Assembly (NCBI GenBank): GCA_905221605.1
Contig: CAJNDS010001079.1
Coordinates: 310,001-374,000 of the forward strand
Direction: 5' to 3'
Length of the DNA stretch: 64,000 nucleotides
DNA from: Symbiodinium natans
Taxonomy: Eukaryota > Sar > Dinophyceae > Suessiales > Symbiodiniaceae
The position numbers and the translations under genes are program-made. This document shows positions 49,001-60,978 of the stretch, piece by piece (the first letter of the stretch is position 1; each line of letters opens with the position of its first letter). The notes beneath the pieces are model-generated. The model worked only from the letters and a program-made list of their open reading frames with translations, ran no database searches and was not told where the DNA came from.

Positions 49001-52000
49001 AAGTCGCTGTTCGGCTGCGGCGGAAGGGAAAGAGAAGTGAGAGAGGAGAGACAACAAGGAGGCCATTTTAATTTTCTGGAAGGGTATTGATTGAAAAGAA
49101 GAGAAGAGACAAGAAACAAGGAGACGGATGGCACTCTTCTTTATCTATCATCTCTCCCTTCCTTGCCTCTCCCGTTTCCCTCTATAATTCAAAAGACAAG
49201 ACCATTCTTGCTCTTCGCAGATCAGAGGAGAGATCAAAAGGAATGCAATTTTAATGGGAAGAGCAATGAAAAGAATGGAAGAGAAATGAAGACAGGAGAG
49301 GGAGGTGCAAAATCAGGCCAAGAGAAGATGGTGCTCGTTTTCATCTTTCTTCTCTTGCTCTTTTCCTTTTCAAATAAACAACAAAAGGAAGAACAATGAA
49401 CATGCAAAGGAACCCGTTTTCTTTTTCCATTTGGGAACAAGGAAAGAACAGAGGCGATAAGGCGAGAGGAGGGATTTGCTGAAGCATGGGGAGGGTCTAC
49501 GGACAAGGAGCCAACCCCGCTCACTTTCCCCATCCATTGAAACAGGAAAAGAAAGGAACAGGGCCTCCATTCCCCTCTTGTTCTTCCTTTCTTGTGTTTT
49601 TGTCACATCAAGGGGAACAGGAGAAGAGAAGGGAGAGAGAAGGAGAGAGGAGAGACAAAAAGGATTGCATTTGTACTGGGAAGAGCAAAGAAAAGAATAG
49701 AAGAGAGATGAATAAAGGAGAGGGAGAGACAAAATAAGGCGCAGAGAAGATGGCACTCTTCTTTATCTATCCTCTCCCCCTTATCTCTCCCTGCCCTCTT
49801 TCTTTTCGAAATAAGAAAACAAAAAGGAAGAACTATGAGAAGGAGAAGGGGACGGAAAGGAACAGAAGGGATAGGCCGATAGGAGGGGGTATGGCAAGGT
49901 CCACGCGCAAGGAGTCACCCTCTGCTTACCCTTCCACTGCCTTATCATACAAGTTCCTTTCTTGCGCTGTATCAGTTGAAAGGAAACAGAAGGAGAGAAG
50001 GGAAAGGGAAGTGAGAGAGGAGAGATGACAAGGATGGCATTTTTCTGGAAGCGCAACTGTACCGGAATGTGGCCACAATAAGCAGGCCAGGGAGACTCAG
50101 GCGGGGCAACTGTAGCGGAATGTGGCCACAACAAGCAGGCCAGGGAGGCTCAGGCGGGGCAAGTCTCTCCCTAATTAGAAAAAAACCAATCTTGCTCTTC
50201 GCAAATAGATAAGTGCCCTTCTTCCTCTTCAGGAAATCGCCTTTCCCTTATTTTGCTTTCTGAAGCGAATAAGAAAAAGAACAGATAAGAAGAAAGGACA
50301 GGGAATGACTAGGTAAAGAGAGGAGCTCTTCAATTTTGCATTACTTTTCCTTCTTGGGGGGTCCTTTTTTCTCCCTTGAAGATGCAGAAAACTCTCAAAA
50401 GGAACACCCGTTCCATCGCCCATTTACTCTTCCCTTCCTTATCTCCTATGCTCTTTTCCTTAGTCATTGCAACAGGAGAAGACAGGAAAAGGGCCTCCAT
50501 TCCCCTCTTGTTCTTCCTTTCTTGTGTTTTTGTCATATAAAGGGGAACAGGAGAAGAGAAGGGAAAGAGAAGGAGAGAGGAGCGATGAAAGGAACACAAT
50601 TTTAATGGGAAGAGCCAAGAAAAGAATGGAAGAGAGATGAATAAAGGAGAAGGAGAGACAAAACAAGTTGCAAAGAAGATGGCGCTCTTCTTAATCCATC
50701 CCCTCTCCCTTTTCTCTCCCTTCCCTTTTTCTTTTCGAAATAAGAAAAACTAAGCAGGAAGAATTATGAAAAGGAGAAGGGTAAGGAAAAGAGCAGAAGA
50801 GATAGGCCGAAAAGAGTGATATGATGAAGTATGGCAAGGTCCACACGCAAGGAGTCACCCTCTGCTTACCCTCCCACTGCCCTTATCATACAAGTTCCCT
50901 TCTTGTGGTTTATCAGCTAAACGGAAACAGAAGGAGAGAAGGGAAAGAGAAGTGAGAGAGGAGAGACAACAAGGATGCCATGTTAATTTTCTGGAAGGGT
51001 ATTGAAAAGAAGAGAAAAGACAAGAAACAAGGGGACGGATGGCACTCTTCTGTATCTATCATCCTTGTCTTTCCCTTTTCCCTCTATAATTAGAAAAACA
51101 GGCGCCCTCTCTCGTCTTCAGGAACCCGTTCACTTTTTCCGTTTGGGAACAAGGAAAAGAACAGAGGCGATAGGGCGAGAGGAAGAATTTGCTGAAGCAT
51201 GGGGAGGGTCTACGGGCAAGTAGCCAACCCCGCTCACTTGCCCCATCCATTGTGAAAAGAACAGGGCCTCCATTCCCCTCTTGTTCTTCCTTTCTTGCGT
51301 TTTTGTCATTTAAGGGGGAACAGCAGAAGAGAAGGGAAAGAGAAGGAGCGAGGAGAGATAACAATAACACCATATTAATGGGAAGAGCCAAGAAAAGAAT
51401 AGAAGAGAGATGAATAAAGGAGAGGGAGAGACAAAACAAGGCGCAAAGAAGATGGCACTCTTCTTTATCTATCCTCTCTCCCTTATCTCTGCAGGAATAG
51501 AACAGACAGGAAGCAAGGAGACGGAGTGACAAAACTTGTCGCAAAGCTTTATATATCTCCCTTGTCTCTCCCTAATTAGAAAAAACCAATCTTGCTATTC
51601 ACAGATAGATAAGTGCCCTTCTTCCTCTTCAGGAAATCGCCTTTCCCTTATTTTGCTTGTTGAAGCGACTAAGAAGAACAACAGATAAGAAGAGAGGACA
51701 GGGAATGACTAGGTAAAGAGAGGAGCTCTTCAATTTTCCTCCCTATCTCTTATGTTACTTTTCCTCCTTGGGGGATGTCCTTTTTTCTCCCTTGAAGATG
51801 CAGAAAACTCTCAAAAGAAACGCCCGTTCCATCGCCCATTTACTCTTCAATTCCCTTCCTTATCTCCTATGCTCTTTTCCTTATTCATTGCAACAGGAGA
51901 AGACAGGAAAAGGGCCTCCATTCCCCTCTTGTTCTTCCTTTCTTGTGTGTTTGTCATATAAAGGGGAACAGGAGAAGAGAAGGGAAAGAGAAGGGGAGAG

Positions 52001-53620
52001 GAGCGATGAAAGGAACACAATTTTAATGGGAAGAGCCAAGAAAAGAATGGAAGAGAGATGAATAAAGGAGAAGGAGAGACAAAGCAAGTTGCAAAGAAGA
52101 TGGCGCTCTTCTTAATCCATCCCCTCTCCCTTATCTCTCCCTTCCCTTTTTCTTTTCGAAATAAGAAAAACTAAGCAGGAAGAATTATGAAAAGGAGAAG
52201 GGTAAGGAAAAGAGCAGAAGAGATAGGCCGAAAAGAGTGATATGATGAAGTATGGCAAGGTCCACACTCAAGGAGTCACCCTCTGCTTACCCTCCCACTG
52301 CCTTTATCATACAAGTTCCTTTATTGTGGTTTATCAGCTAAACGGAAACAGAAGGAGAGAAGGGAAAGAGAAGTGAGAGAGGAGAGACAATCTTGTTCTT
52401 CCTTTCTTGCGTTTTTGTCATTTAAGGGGGAACAGCAGAAGAGAAGGGAAAGAGAAGGAGCGAGGAGAGATAACAATAACACCATATTAATGGGAAGAGC
52501 CAAGAAAAGAATAGAAAAGAGATGAATAAAGGAGAGGGAGAGACAAAACAAGGCGCAAAGAAGATGGCACTCTTCTTTATCTATCCTCTCTCCCTTATCT
52601 CTGCAAGGAATAGAACAGACAGGAAGCAAGGAGACGGAGTGACAAAACTTGTCGCAAAGCTTTATATATCTCCCTTGTCTCTCCCTAATTAGAAAAAACC
52701 AATCTTGCTATTCACAGATAGATAGGTGCCCTTCTTCCTCTTCAGGAAATCGCCTTTCCCTTATTTTGCTTTTTGAAGCGACTAAGAAAAACAACAGATA
52801 AGAAGAGAGGACAGGGAATGACTAGGTAAAGAGAGGAGCTCTTCAATTTTCCTCCCTATCTCTTATGTTACTTTTCCTTCTTGGGGGATGTCTTTTTTCT
52901 CCCTTGAAGATGCAGAAAACTCTCAAAAGGAACACCCGTTCCAGTTCCATCGCCCATTTACTCTTCAATTCCCTTCCTTATCTCCTATGCTCTTTTCCTT
53001 ATTCATTGCAACAGGAGAAGACAGGAAAAGGGCCTCCATTCCCCTCTTGTTCTTCCTTTCTTGTGTTTTTTGTCATATAAAGGGGAACAGCAGAAGAGAA
53101 GGGAAAGAGAAGGAGAGAGGAGCGATGAAAGGAACACAATTTTAATGGGAAGAGCCAAGAAAAGAATAGAAGAGAGATGAATAAAGGAGAGGGAGAGACA
53201 AAACAAGGCGCAAAGAAGATGGCACTCTTCTTTATCTATCCTCTCTCCCTGATCTCTGCAAGGAATAGAACAGACAGGAAGCAAGGAGACGGAGTGACAA
53301 AACTTGTCGCAAAGCTTTATATATCTCCCTTGTCTCTCCCTAATTCGAAAAAGCCAATCTTGCTATTCACAGATAGGTACAGTACCCTTCCTCCTCTTCA
53401 GGAAATCGCCTTTCCCTTATTTTGCGTTTTGAAGCGACTAAGAAAAACAACAGATAAGAAGAGATGACAGGGAATGACTAAGTAAAGAGAGGATCTCTTC
53501 AATTTCCCTCCCTTTTTCTTATGTTACTTTTCCTTCTTGGGGGGTCCTTTTTCTCCCTTGAAGATGCAGAAAACGATCAAAAAGGACACCCGTTCCATCG
53601 CCCATATATAGGGAGACAGA
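49000..53620. repeat. Purine-rich tandem satellite, composite units of about 0.65-1.4 kb
   Basis: Strand asymmetry is strong: GGAGAAGAGAAGGGAAAGAG-type purine runs on the + strand alternate with CTTTTCCTTCTTGG pyrimidine runs. Landmarks recur in the same order: the TTGAAGATGCAGAAAA block at about 50377, 51793, 52907 and 53560, and GATGGCRCTCTTCTT at about 49748, 50680, 51451, 52100, 52563 and 53219. Two half-units alternate. Frames are open by composition only. No gene. Confidence 0.88.
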
Positions 53621-53940
53621 GAAATCATGAGCATCAGCTGGGTTTGCTGCACCACTCAAAACTTCTCAAGTGACCTAGGCACACTCTGCGCCTATACGAG
53701 TACATTACAAGTACAAGTGCAAGTACAAGCCTTCGTTTTTGAGGTAGAGGGCACGAAAGGTGGAGGAGGGCTGGGGGGGGTGGGGTAAAAGAATTATGTA
53801 GAGCTACTTATAAGGTTTATACAGTTTATGAAGTGGGCTCTTTTTTCTCCTTTGGCTAATTTTGGGCAACATTTGCCCTTTGGGCCCAATTTGGCCCCAA
53901 AAAAACGGCCCCAAAGGGCCCAACAATGGGAAACGTGCGG
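53620..53940. other. Transition sequence between satellites
   Basis: Contains a small AGTACAAGTACAAG repeat (about 53700-53730), a GGGGGG run and GGCCCCAAAGGGCCC-type short palindromes. No gene. Confidence 0.5.
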
Positions 53941-53942
53941 CT

Positions 53943-54485
53943 GGATTTGGCCAAATTTTGCCGGACAGTCTGCGGGCAAAATTTGGCCAAATCGGGCTGC
54001 TCTTCGTAGGCGATGAGAAATGCGCGGCTCGATTTGGCCAAATTTTGCCGGGCAGCTTTCGGGCAAAATTTGGCCAAATCAGGCTCTTCGTAGCGATGAG
54101 AAAAGCGCGGCTCGATTTGGCCAAATTTTGCCGGGCAGCTTTCGGGCAAAATTTGGCCAAATCGGGCTGCTCTTCGTAGGCGATGAGAAATGCGCGGCTC
54201 GATTTGGCCAAATTTTGCCGAGCAGCTTTCGGGCAAAATTTGGCCAAATCGGGCTGCTCTTCGTAGGCGATGAGAAAGGCGCGGCTCGATTTGGCCAAAT
54301 TTTGCCGAGCAGCTTTCGGGCAAAATTTGGTCAAATCGGGCTGCTCTTCGTAGGCGATGAGAAATGCGCGGCTCGATTTGGCCAAATTTTGCCAAGCAGC
54401 CTCCGGGCAAAATTTGGCCAAATCGGGCAGCTCTTCGTATGCGATGAGAAATGCGCGGCTCGATTTGGCCAAATTTTGCCCGGAG
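53943..54485. repeat. Hairpin satellite 1, about seven units of 81-87 bp
   Basis: Each unit has arms GATTTGGCCAAATTTTGCC and GGCAAAATTTGGCCAAATC around a loop of about 13 nt, plus a spacer with TGCTCTTCGTAGGCGATGAG. Because most units are 87 bp (29 codons), several frames stay open on both strands, giving repetitive frames such as AFLIAYEEQPDLAKFCPKAA; these are not taken as genes. Confidence 0.93.
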
Positions 54486-54798
54486 CTTCCCCCCCTCCCA
54501 AGAATTAAATAGTGATTAATTTAAGTACGACGGGGAGGTTTCGGATTGAAATTATTTAAATTATTTAATTCTTAGGGGGCGGGGAGGGTGGTTCCCCCCC
54601 CTTTTCGGATTTCAACTATTTAAACTATATAATGTATTTACATTATTTGAATTGTTTAAATTGTTTAAATTACATGATGTAAATCATTTAATCAAAGCTT
54701 TATATATCTCCCTTGTCTCTCCCTAATTAGAAATACCAATCTTGCTATTCACAGATAGGTGCACTTCTCATGCTTTTTTGTGTTAGCACGGCTCTACT
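54486..54798. other. AT-rich spacer
   Basis: Short TTTAAATTATTTAA inverted pieces and a relic of the purine satellite's AAGCTTTATATATCTCCC segment (54697). No gene. Confidence 0.5.
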
Positions 54799-55100
54799 GA
54801 CACATATTCCGCGAAAAATGTGTCATGCTTTTTGTCTTAGCAGAACTCTCGTGACACATATTCCGCGGAAAATGTGTCATGCTTTTTTTTGTTAGCACGC
54901 CTCTACTGACACATATTCCGCGGAAAATGTGTCATGCTTTTTGTGTTAGCACAGCTCTACTGACACATATTCCGCGGGAAAAGTGTCATGTTTATGTTGC
55001 TAAGAGAACTCTGGTGACACATATTCCGCGAAAAATGTGTCATGCTTTTTTTGTGGTAGCACGGCTCTACTGACACATATTCAGCGGAAAAATTGTCATG
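54799..55100. repeat. Hairpin satellite 2, six units of 53-57 bp
   Basis: The palindrome GACACATATTCCGCGG followed by AAAATGTGTC starts at 54799, 54853, 54909, 54962, 55015 and 55072. Spacers (CATGCTTTTTGTGTTAGCAC plus GGCTCTACT) are also repeated, with small changes. Confidence 0.95.
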
Positions 55101-55380
55101 TTTTTGGTGAAATTTACGAACACTTACCCCCCGATAAGCAAGACTTGGAATCACTCCGTTACAAGCAATCAATATTGGCACGCGGCCATTTTTTTCTTCT
55201 CAACTATCTCAAAGGGCGCAGTGTCTAGATCGCAAGCATAATTTCATTGTGTCTTGACGCATCATAGTGTACCAAAGTCTCTGCATCATAAGCATTGTTT
55301 TCTTTGCGCTTTAGTACAGTTTTTTGTACTAAGGTCTTTAAGCTGTAAGCACTTTTAACGGGAAAGGGCGAGGAGGATAG
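55101..55380. other. Unique sequence between hairpin arrays
   Basis: 280 bp, no recognised gene; several AAGCATAATT/TTGTACTAAGG stretches with weak repetition. Confidence 0.4.
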
Positions 55381-55384
55381 CTTG

Positions 55385-55630
55385 TGATAACTATGACAAT
55401 TTATCATAATTATGATACCTTATCATAAGTATGATAACTTATGATAACTTATCATAATTATAATAACTTATCATAATTATGAAAAGTTGCTTATCATATT
55501 TATCATACTCTGAGATAAAGAACTTGAAGTTATCATAATTATGATAATTTAGATCGGGAAGCTAAAGTTATCATAATTATGATAACTTATGATGGGGAAG
55601 TTGAAGTCATCATAATTATGATAACTTCAG
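55385..55630. repeat. Hairpin satellite 3, ATCATAATTATGATAA units
   Basis: A near-perfect 14-bp palindrome ATCATAATTATGAT recurs about ten times, with irregular spacers such as CTTGAAGTT. Confidence 0.93.
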
Positions 55631-56165
55631 GTTGGTAGTTTGGAGTGGAGGGGCAGGAGGGGTTAGGTGCGAGTGGTGTGGGTGTAGTAAATTGTTGCAA
55701 GGGGGCTTGTTGGGGGTGATGGGGTCGGGGAGCAGGTTGCAGGTGCGACGCGGTGCGTGGGGTGGCGCTCTGCGAAGTGAGGTGGAAAATTGGGGAGGGG
55801 TAGGGGAGGGGAGAGGAGGGGTTAAAGCACAAGCCCTCCAGCCCCTCCCCTCCAGCCCCTCCAACCCCTCCAGCCCCTGCAGAGCCCTCCAGCCAGCCCC
55901 TCCAGCCCGCCCCTCCAGCCAGCCCCTCCAGGCGCCCCTTCAGCCTCCAGGTTCCTCCAGCCACTCCAGTTCTTCCAGTTCCTCCAGCCCCTCTAGCCTC
56001 TCCAACCCCTCCAGCCCTTGCAGCAGCCCCTCCAGCCAGCCAGCCCCTCCAGCCCCCTCCAGCCCCCTCCAGCCCCCTCCAGCCCCTCCAGCTCCAGCTC
56101 CATCCCTTCAGCCTCCAGGTTCCTCCAGTTCCTCCAGCCCCTCCAGCCTCTCCAGCCCTACCTAA
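55631..56165. repeat. G-rich piece and (CTCCAGCCC)n array
   Basis: A GGGGTGG-rich piece (55640-55830) is followed by a CCCCTCCAG minisatellite with 9-bp core (55838-56160). Open frames here are Pro/Ser repeats and are compositional. Confidence 0.9.
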
Positions 56166-56204
56166 ATAATTTAGTTTATGGCTTGGCTGAGTTTCCCCAC
56201 AATT

Positions 56205-56610
56205 AAATTAATTTAAACGATTTAAACGATTTAAACGATTTAATTGGGTCCAATTAATTCGTTTAAATCCGACGCCTCAAATAAATAATTTAGTTAGACC
56301 GTAGGATTTAAACGATTTAATTGGGTCCAATTAAATCGTTTAAATCCGACGCCTCAATTAAATTAGACCGTAGGATTTAAACGATTTAATTGACGTTTAA
56401 ATCCGACGCCTCAATTAAATAATTTAATTAGACCGTAGGATTTAAACGATTTAATTGGACCCAATTAAATCGTTTAAATCGTTTAAATCGTATAAATTAA
56501 TTTAATTGTGGTGGGAGGTGAGTACAGACAAGCACAGAGCCAATCAAATTATTTAAATCCGACGCCTCAATTAAATAATTTAATTAGACCGTAGGATTTA
56601 AATGATTTAA
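56205..56610. repeat. Hairpin satellite 4, TTTAAACGATTTAATT units
   Basis: Units carry GGATTTAAACGATTTAATTG, centre GTCC, and its mirror CAATTAAATCGTTTAAATCC, joined by GACGCCTCAATTAAA and TTAGACCGTA. About four units of roughly 80-100 bp. Confidence 0.93.
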
Positions 56611-56700
56611 TTGGTTTGGGTTTGCGATTTAACTCTTTGGCATAAAAGCTGAACCGAAAATCTTAGGGACCAGGGCTTGCGATTTGACTCCTTGCTCACC
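56611..56700. other. Short unique spacer
   Basis: Contains a repeated GCTTGCGATTTRACTC motif (two copies, near 56620 and 56678). Confidence 0.5.
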
Positions 56701-56709
56701 CCATAATCA

Positions 56710-57335
56710 TAATGATATAAGACGGAAACATATAATAAAGATGACAAAAAGATGATAAACGACTACAAAAAGATGACAGAAAGATGATAAAAGATGATAA
56801 AAGATGACAAAAAGATGATAAAAGATGATAAAAGATGATAACGATAGAAGATGATTAAGATAAAATGCTTTCAAAAACAAAGTCCAAACGATGACCCGAT
56901 TAAAAGATGATAAAAGATGATAAAAAGATGACAAAAAAGATGATAAAAGATTATAACAAAAAGATAACAAAAGGTGATAACGATAGAATATGATTAGGAT
57001 AAAGGATGCTTTCCAAGCAAGATCCAAACGATGACCCGATTAAAAGATTATAAAAGATGATAAAAATATGACAAAATGATAAAAGATTACAACAAAAAGA
57101 TAACAAAAATGTGATAACGATAGAATATGATTAGGATAAAGGATGCTTTCCAAATAAGATCCAAACGATGACCCGATTAAAAGATGATAAAAGATGATGA
57201 ACATATGACAAAAATGATAAAAGATTACAACAAAAAGGTAACAAAAAGGTGATAACGATAGAATATGATTATGACAAAGGATGCTTTCCAAATAAGATCC
57301 AAACGATGACCCGATTAGAAGATGATTAAAGGTGA
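56710..57335. repeat. AAAGATGATAA satellite, four units of about 135-145 bp
   Basis: Low-complexity GATAAAAGATGAC runs plus a unique part CCAAACGATGACCCGATTA occurring at about 56884, 57026, 57161 and 57299, each preceded by GATGCTTTC(C/A)AA. Confidence 0.93.
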
Positions 57336-59925
57336 CAAAAAGAATAAATTAATTGAATTAATTGTACAGAATTGAATTAAATTATTTAAATCCCCCGGCC
57401 TCTTTAAATAATTTAAATAATTTAAACAAGTTACATGGTCGGAAATTCGGCCTCAGGCGACTCCGGCCCAGAGCCTGGACTTGGGAGCATTTAAACAATT
57501 TGAATAATTTAAATACGCGCAATAAAATTGCCTCCGGGCAAAATTTGGCCAAATCGAGCCGCGCATTCCTTATCGCGTACAAAGAGCAGCCCGACTTGGC
57601 CAAATTTTGCCCGGAGGCTGCCGGGCAAAATTTGGCCAAATCGAGCCGCGAGAGTTTATATAGTTTCGGGCCTTCAGAAAGGCGCGGCTCGATTTGGCCA
57701 AATTTTGCCCGGAGGCTGCCGGGCAAAATTTGGCCAAATCGAGCCGCGAGAGTTTATATAGTTTCGGGCCTTCAGAAAGGCGCCGCTCGATTTGGCCAAA
57801 TTTTGCCGGGCAGTCTGCGGGCAAAATTTGGCCAAATCGAGCCGCGAGTCTGCGGGCTCAGAGCTTGGATTTGGAAGGGCCGAATTTAAAATAATTTAAA
57901 TAATTTAAATAATTTAAATAGTTTAAATAATTTAATTGGGCCGAATTAAATTATTTAAATTATTTAAATCCCCCGGCCTCTTTAAATAATTTAAATAATT
58001 TAAATAATTTAAATAATGGGCCGAGTTAAATTATTTAAATTATTTAAATCCCCCGGCCTCTTTAAATAATTTAAATAATTTAAATAATTTAATTGGCCTG
58101 AATTAAATTATTTAAATTATTTAAATAATTTAAATGGTCGGAAATTCGGCCTCAGGCGACTCCGGCCCGATGCCTGGATTTGGGAGAATTTAAAGAATTT
58201 AAATAATTTAAATAATTTAAATTTAAATAATTTAATTGGGCCGAATTAAATCCCCCGGCCTATTTAAATAATTTAAATAATTTAAATAATTTAAATAATT
58301 TAAATAATTTAATTGGCCTGAATTAAATTATTTAAATTATTTAAATTATTTAAATGGTCGGAAATTCGGCCTCAGGCGACTCCGGCCCGGAGCCTGGATT
58401 TGGGAGCATTTAAATAATTTAAATAATTTAAATAATTTAAATAATTTAAGTTAATTATAAATTATTTATTTAAATTTTAAATTATTTAAATTATTTAAAT
58501 TATTTAAATAATTTCCTGAATGGTCGGAAATTCGGCCTCAGGCGACTCCGGCCCGGAGCCTGGATTTGGGAGCATTTAAATAATTTAAATAATTTAAATA
58601 ATTTAAATAATTTAATTGGGCCGAATTAAATTATTTAAATTATTTAAATCCCCCGGCCTCTTTAAATAATTTAAATAAATTAAATAATTTAAATAATTTA
58701 ATTGGCCTGAATTAAATTATTTAAATTATTTAAATTATTTAAATTATTTAAATAATTTAAATGGTCGGAAATTCGGCCTCAGGCGACTCCGGCCCGGAGC
58801 CTGGATTTGGGAGCATTTAAATAATTTAAATAATTTAAATAATTTAAATAATTTAAATAATTTAAATAATTTAATTGGGCCGAATTAAATTATTTAAATT
58901 ATTTAAATCACCCGGCCTCTTGAAATAATTTAAATAATTTAAATAATTAAAATAATTTAATTGGCCTGAATTAAATTATTTAAATTATTTAAATCCCCCT
59001 GCCTCCTTAAATAATTGAAATAATTTAAATAATTTAATTGGCCGGAATTAAATTATTTAAATTATTTAAATTATGTAAATTATTTAAATAATTTAAATGG
59101 TCGGAAATTCGGCCTCAGGCGACTCCGGCCCGGAGCCTGGATTTGGGAGCATTTAAATAATTTAAATAATTTAAATAATTTAAATAATTTAATTGGGCCG
59201 AATTAAATTATTTAAATTATTTAAATCACCCGGCCTCTTGAAATAATTTACATAATGTAAATAATTAAAATAATTTAATTGGCCTGAATTAAATTATTTA
59301 AATTATTTAAATCCCCCTGCCTCCTTAAATAATTGAAATAATTTAAATAATTTAATTGGCCGGAATTAAATTATTTAAATTATTTAAATTATTTAAATTA
59401 TTTAAATTATTTAAATGGTCGGAAATTCGGCCTCAGGCGACTCCGGCCCGCAGCCTGGATTTGGGAGCATTAAAATAATTTAAATAATTTAAATAATTTA
59501 AATAATTTAATTGGGCCGAATTAAATTATTTAAATTATTTAAATCCTCCGGCCTCTTTAAATAATTTAAATAATTTAAATATTTTACATAATTTAATTGC
59601 GCGGAATTAAATTTTTTGAATTATTTAAATCCCCCGGCCTCCTTAATCAATTTAAACAATTTAAGTAAATTATTTAAATTATCTAAATCCCCCGGCCTCT
59701 TTCAACTATTTAAATAATTTAAATAATTTAATTTGTCTCAATTAAATCATTTAAATTATTTAAATCACCCGACTTATTTAAATAATTAAATGGGTTGTAG
59801 TTTTTATTTAAATTACTTACATAATTTAAATTATTTAAATAATTATCAGTTAAATAGAAAAGAAGAGAGGTTAAATAGACCCGAAAGGTTGCTCTTTCAT
59901 ATAGGTATATATATATATAACCCAA
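57336..59925. repeat. TTTAAATAA satellite with conserved GC-rich core
   Basis: Long AT stretches built of AATTTAAATAATTTAAAT palindromes. A GC-rich core beginning GGTCGGAAATTCGGCCTCAG and ending GCCTGGATTTGGGAGC is conserved at about 57437, 58134, 58355, 58522, 58763, 59098 and 59416. A second block AATCCCCCGGCCTCTTTAAA also recurs. No gene. Confidence 0.93.
57530..57850. repeat. Hairpin satellite 1, second array (about four units)
   Basis: The same GATTTGGCCAAATTTTGCC arms as at 53943-54485, but with different loops (CGGAGGCTGC) and spacers (GAGAGTTTATATAGTTTCGG). It interrupts the TTTAAATAA satellite. Confidence 0.93.
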
Positions 59926-60230
59926 ATTATTTATATGTCTACTTCTAACCTACTTAGAGGACTTAGAGGGGCTTGTAAGTACAGTTCTAATTCGGGCAAG
60001 AAGTACCCTGAACCTGCAAGTAGGTGTTTTGGGGATTTAGGGTCTTGGGTTTCGGGGACAAGAGAACACTGCGTTGGCCTGCAGAGACCACCACGAAGCA
60101 GAAAAAACTGCAAAGTAAGTCACTTGCCCTCAACCCAAAACCCTCTTGTCTTCGGGTCTGAAGGAGCGACACCCCAAACTCCAAAGCCTCTGGACCAACG
60201 CAATCCCTCAGACCATAAACTCCGCAGGAA
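59926..60230. other. Unique sequence
   Basis: Carries a fragment TAAGTACAGTTCTAATTCGG resembling the inverted pair inside the element at 31987-32278. Short frames only. Confidence 0.4.
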
Positions 60231-60900
60231 TGAAACCCTAAGCCCGACTGAAACCCTGAAGCCCTCCGAAAAACCCTAAACCCTGAAAAGCCCTAAACCC
60301 TGAAACCCAACCCTTAACCCCCCCAAACCCTAAACCCCCACAACCCTAAAACCCTAAAGCCCTGAACCCCTAAACCCACAAACCCCCCACACCCTAAACC
60401 CTAAACCCCCCAAACCCTAAAGCCCTGAACCCCTACACCCGAAAGCCCTGAAACCCCCAAACCCCAAGCCCTAGAAACCCCAAACCCGAAAACCTAAACC
60501 CGCCCTAAAGACCCCCCAAACCCCAAAGCCCCTTAACCACTAAACCCCTAAATCCCTACAGCCCCTAAACCCCTAAAATCCCTAAAGCCCCTAAGCCCGT
60601 AAAATCCCTAAACCCCGAAATCCCTAACGCCCCTAAATCCCTAAACCCCTAAACCCCAAAAACCCAAAACCCTAAATCCCTAAAGCTAAAGCCCTAAATC
60701 CCTAAACCCCAAAACCCCTCAATCCCTAAGCCCCCTAAAAAACCAAACCCCCCAAACCCCTAAAGCCCCGAAACCCCGAATTAAACCCTAAGCCCTAAAC
60801 CCTAACCCCAAAACCCAAACCCCCATACCTCTAAAGCCCCGAAACCCCTAAACCCTAAACCCTTAAAGTCCCCCAAACCCCCCCCCCCCCCAAGCCCCGA
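60230..60900 (-). repeat. Degenerate CCCTAAA region
   Basis: Heavily varied CCCTAAA, CCCCTAAA and CCCCAAA units over 650 bp, with a poly-C run near 60879-60892. Confidence 0.9.
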
Positions 60901-60925
60901 AACGCCCTGAAAATCCACCAAGGAG

Positions 60926-60978
60926 CCGTTGGAGGACGGCATCGGGCCCATGAAGCCGATGCGCGACCCCGCGCCTAG
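60926..60978. other. Unique island, possible exon on either strand
   Basis: About 50 nt readable as KEPLEDGIGPMKPMRDPAP (+) or RIGFMGPMPSSNGSLVDF (-). Too short to decide. Confidence 0.25.

Noticed and set aside
49091-53467. Many 60-160 codon frames in the purine-rich region
   Set aside because: Ser/Leu/Phe or Lys/Glu/Arg bias follows base composition; the frames are not conserved between repeat units.
53804-54508. Repetitive frames of 105-222 codons on both strands of the hairpin array
   Set aside because: Open in several frames at once because the unit is 87 bp; no start context and the array ends without a protein-like edge.
54799-55100. CRISPR-like array (palindromic repeat, regular period)
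   Set aside because: Spacers are repeats of each other, the setting is a eukaryotic satellite region, and no cas-like gene is present.
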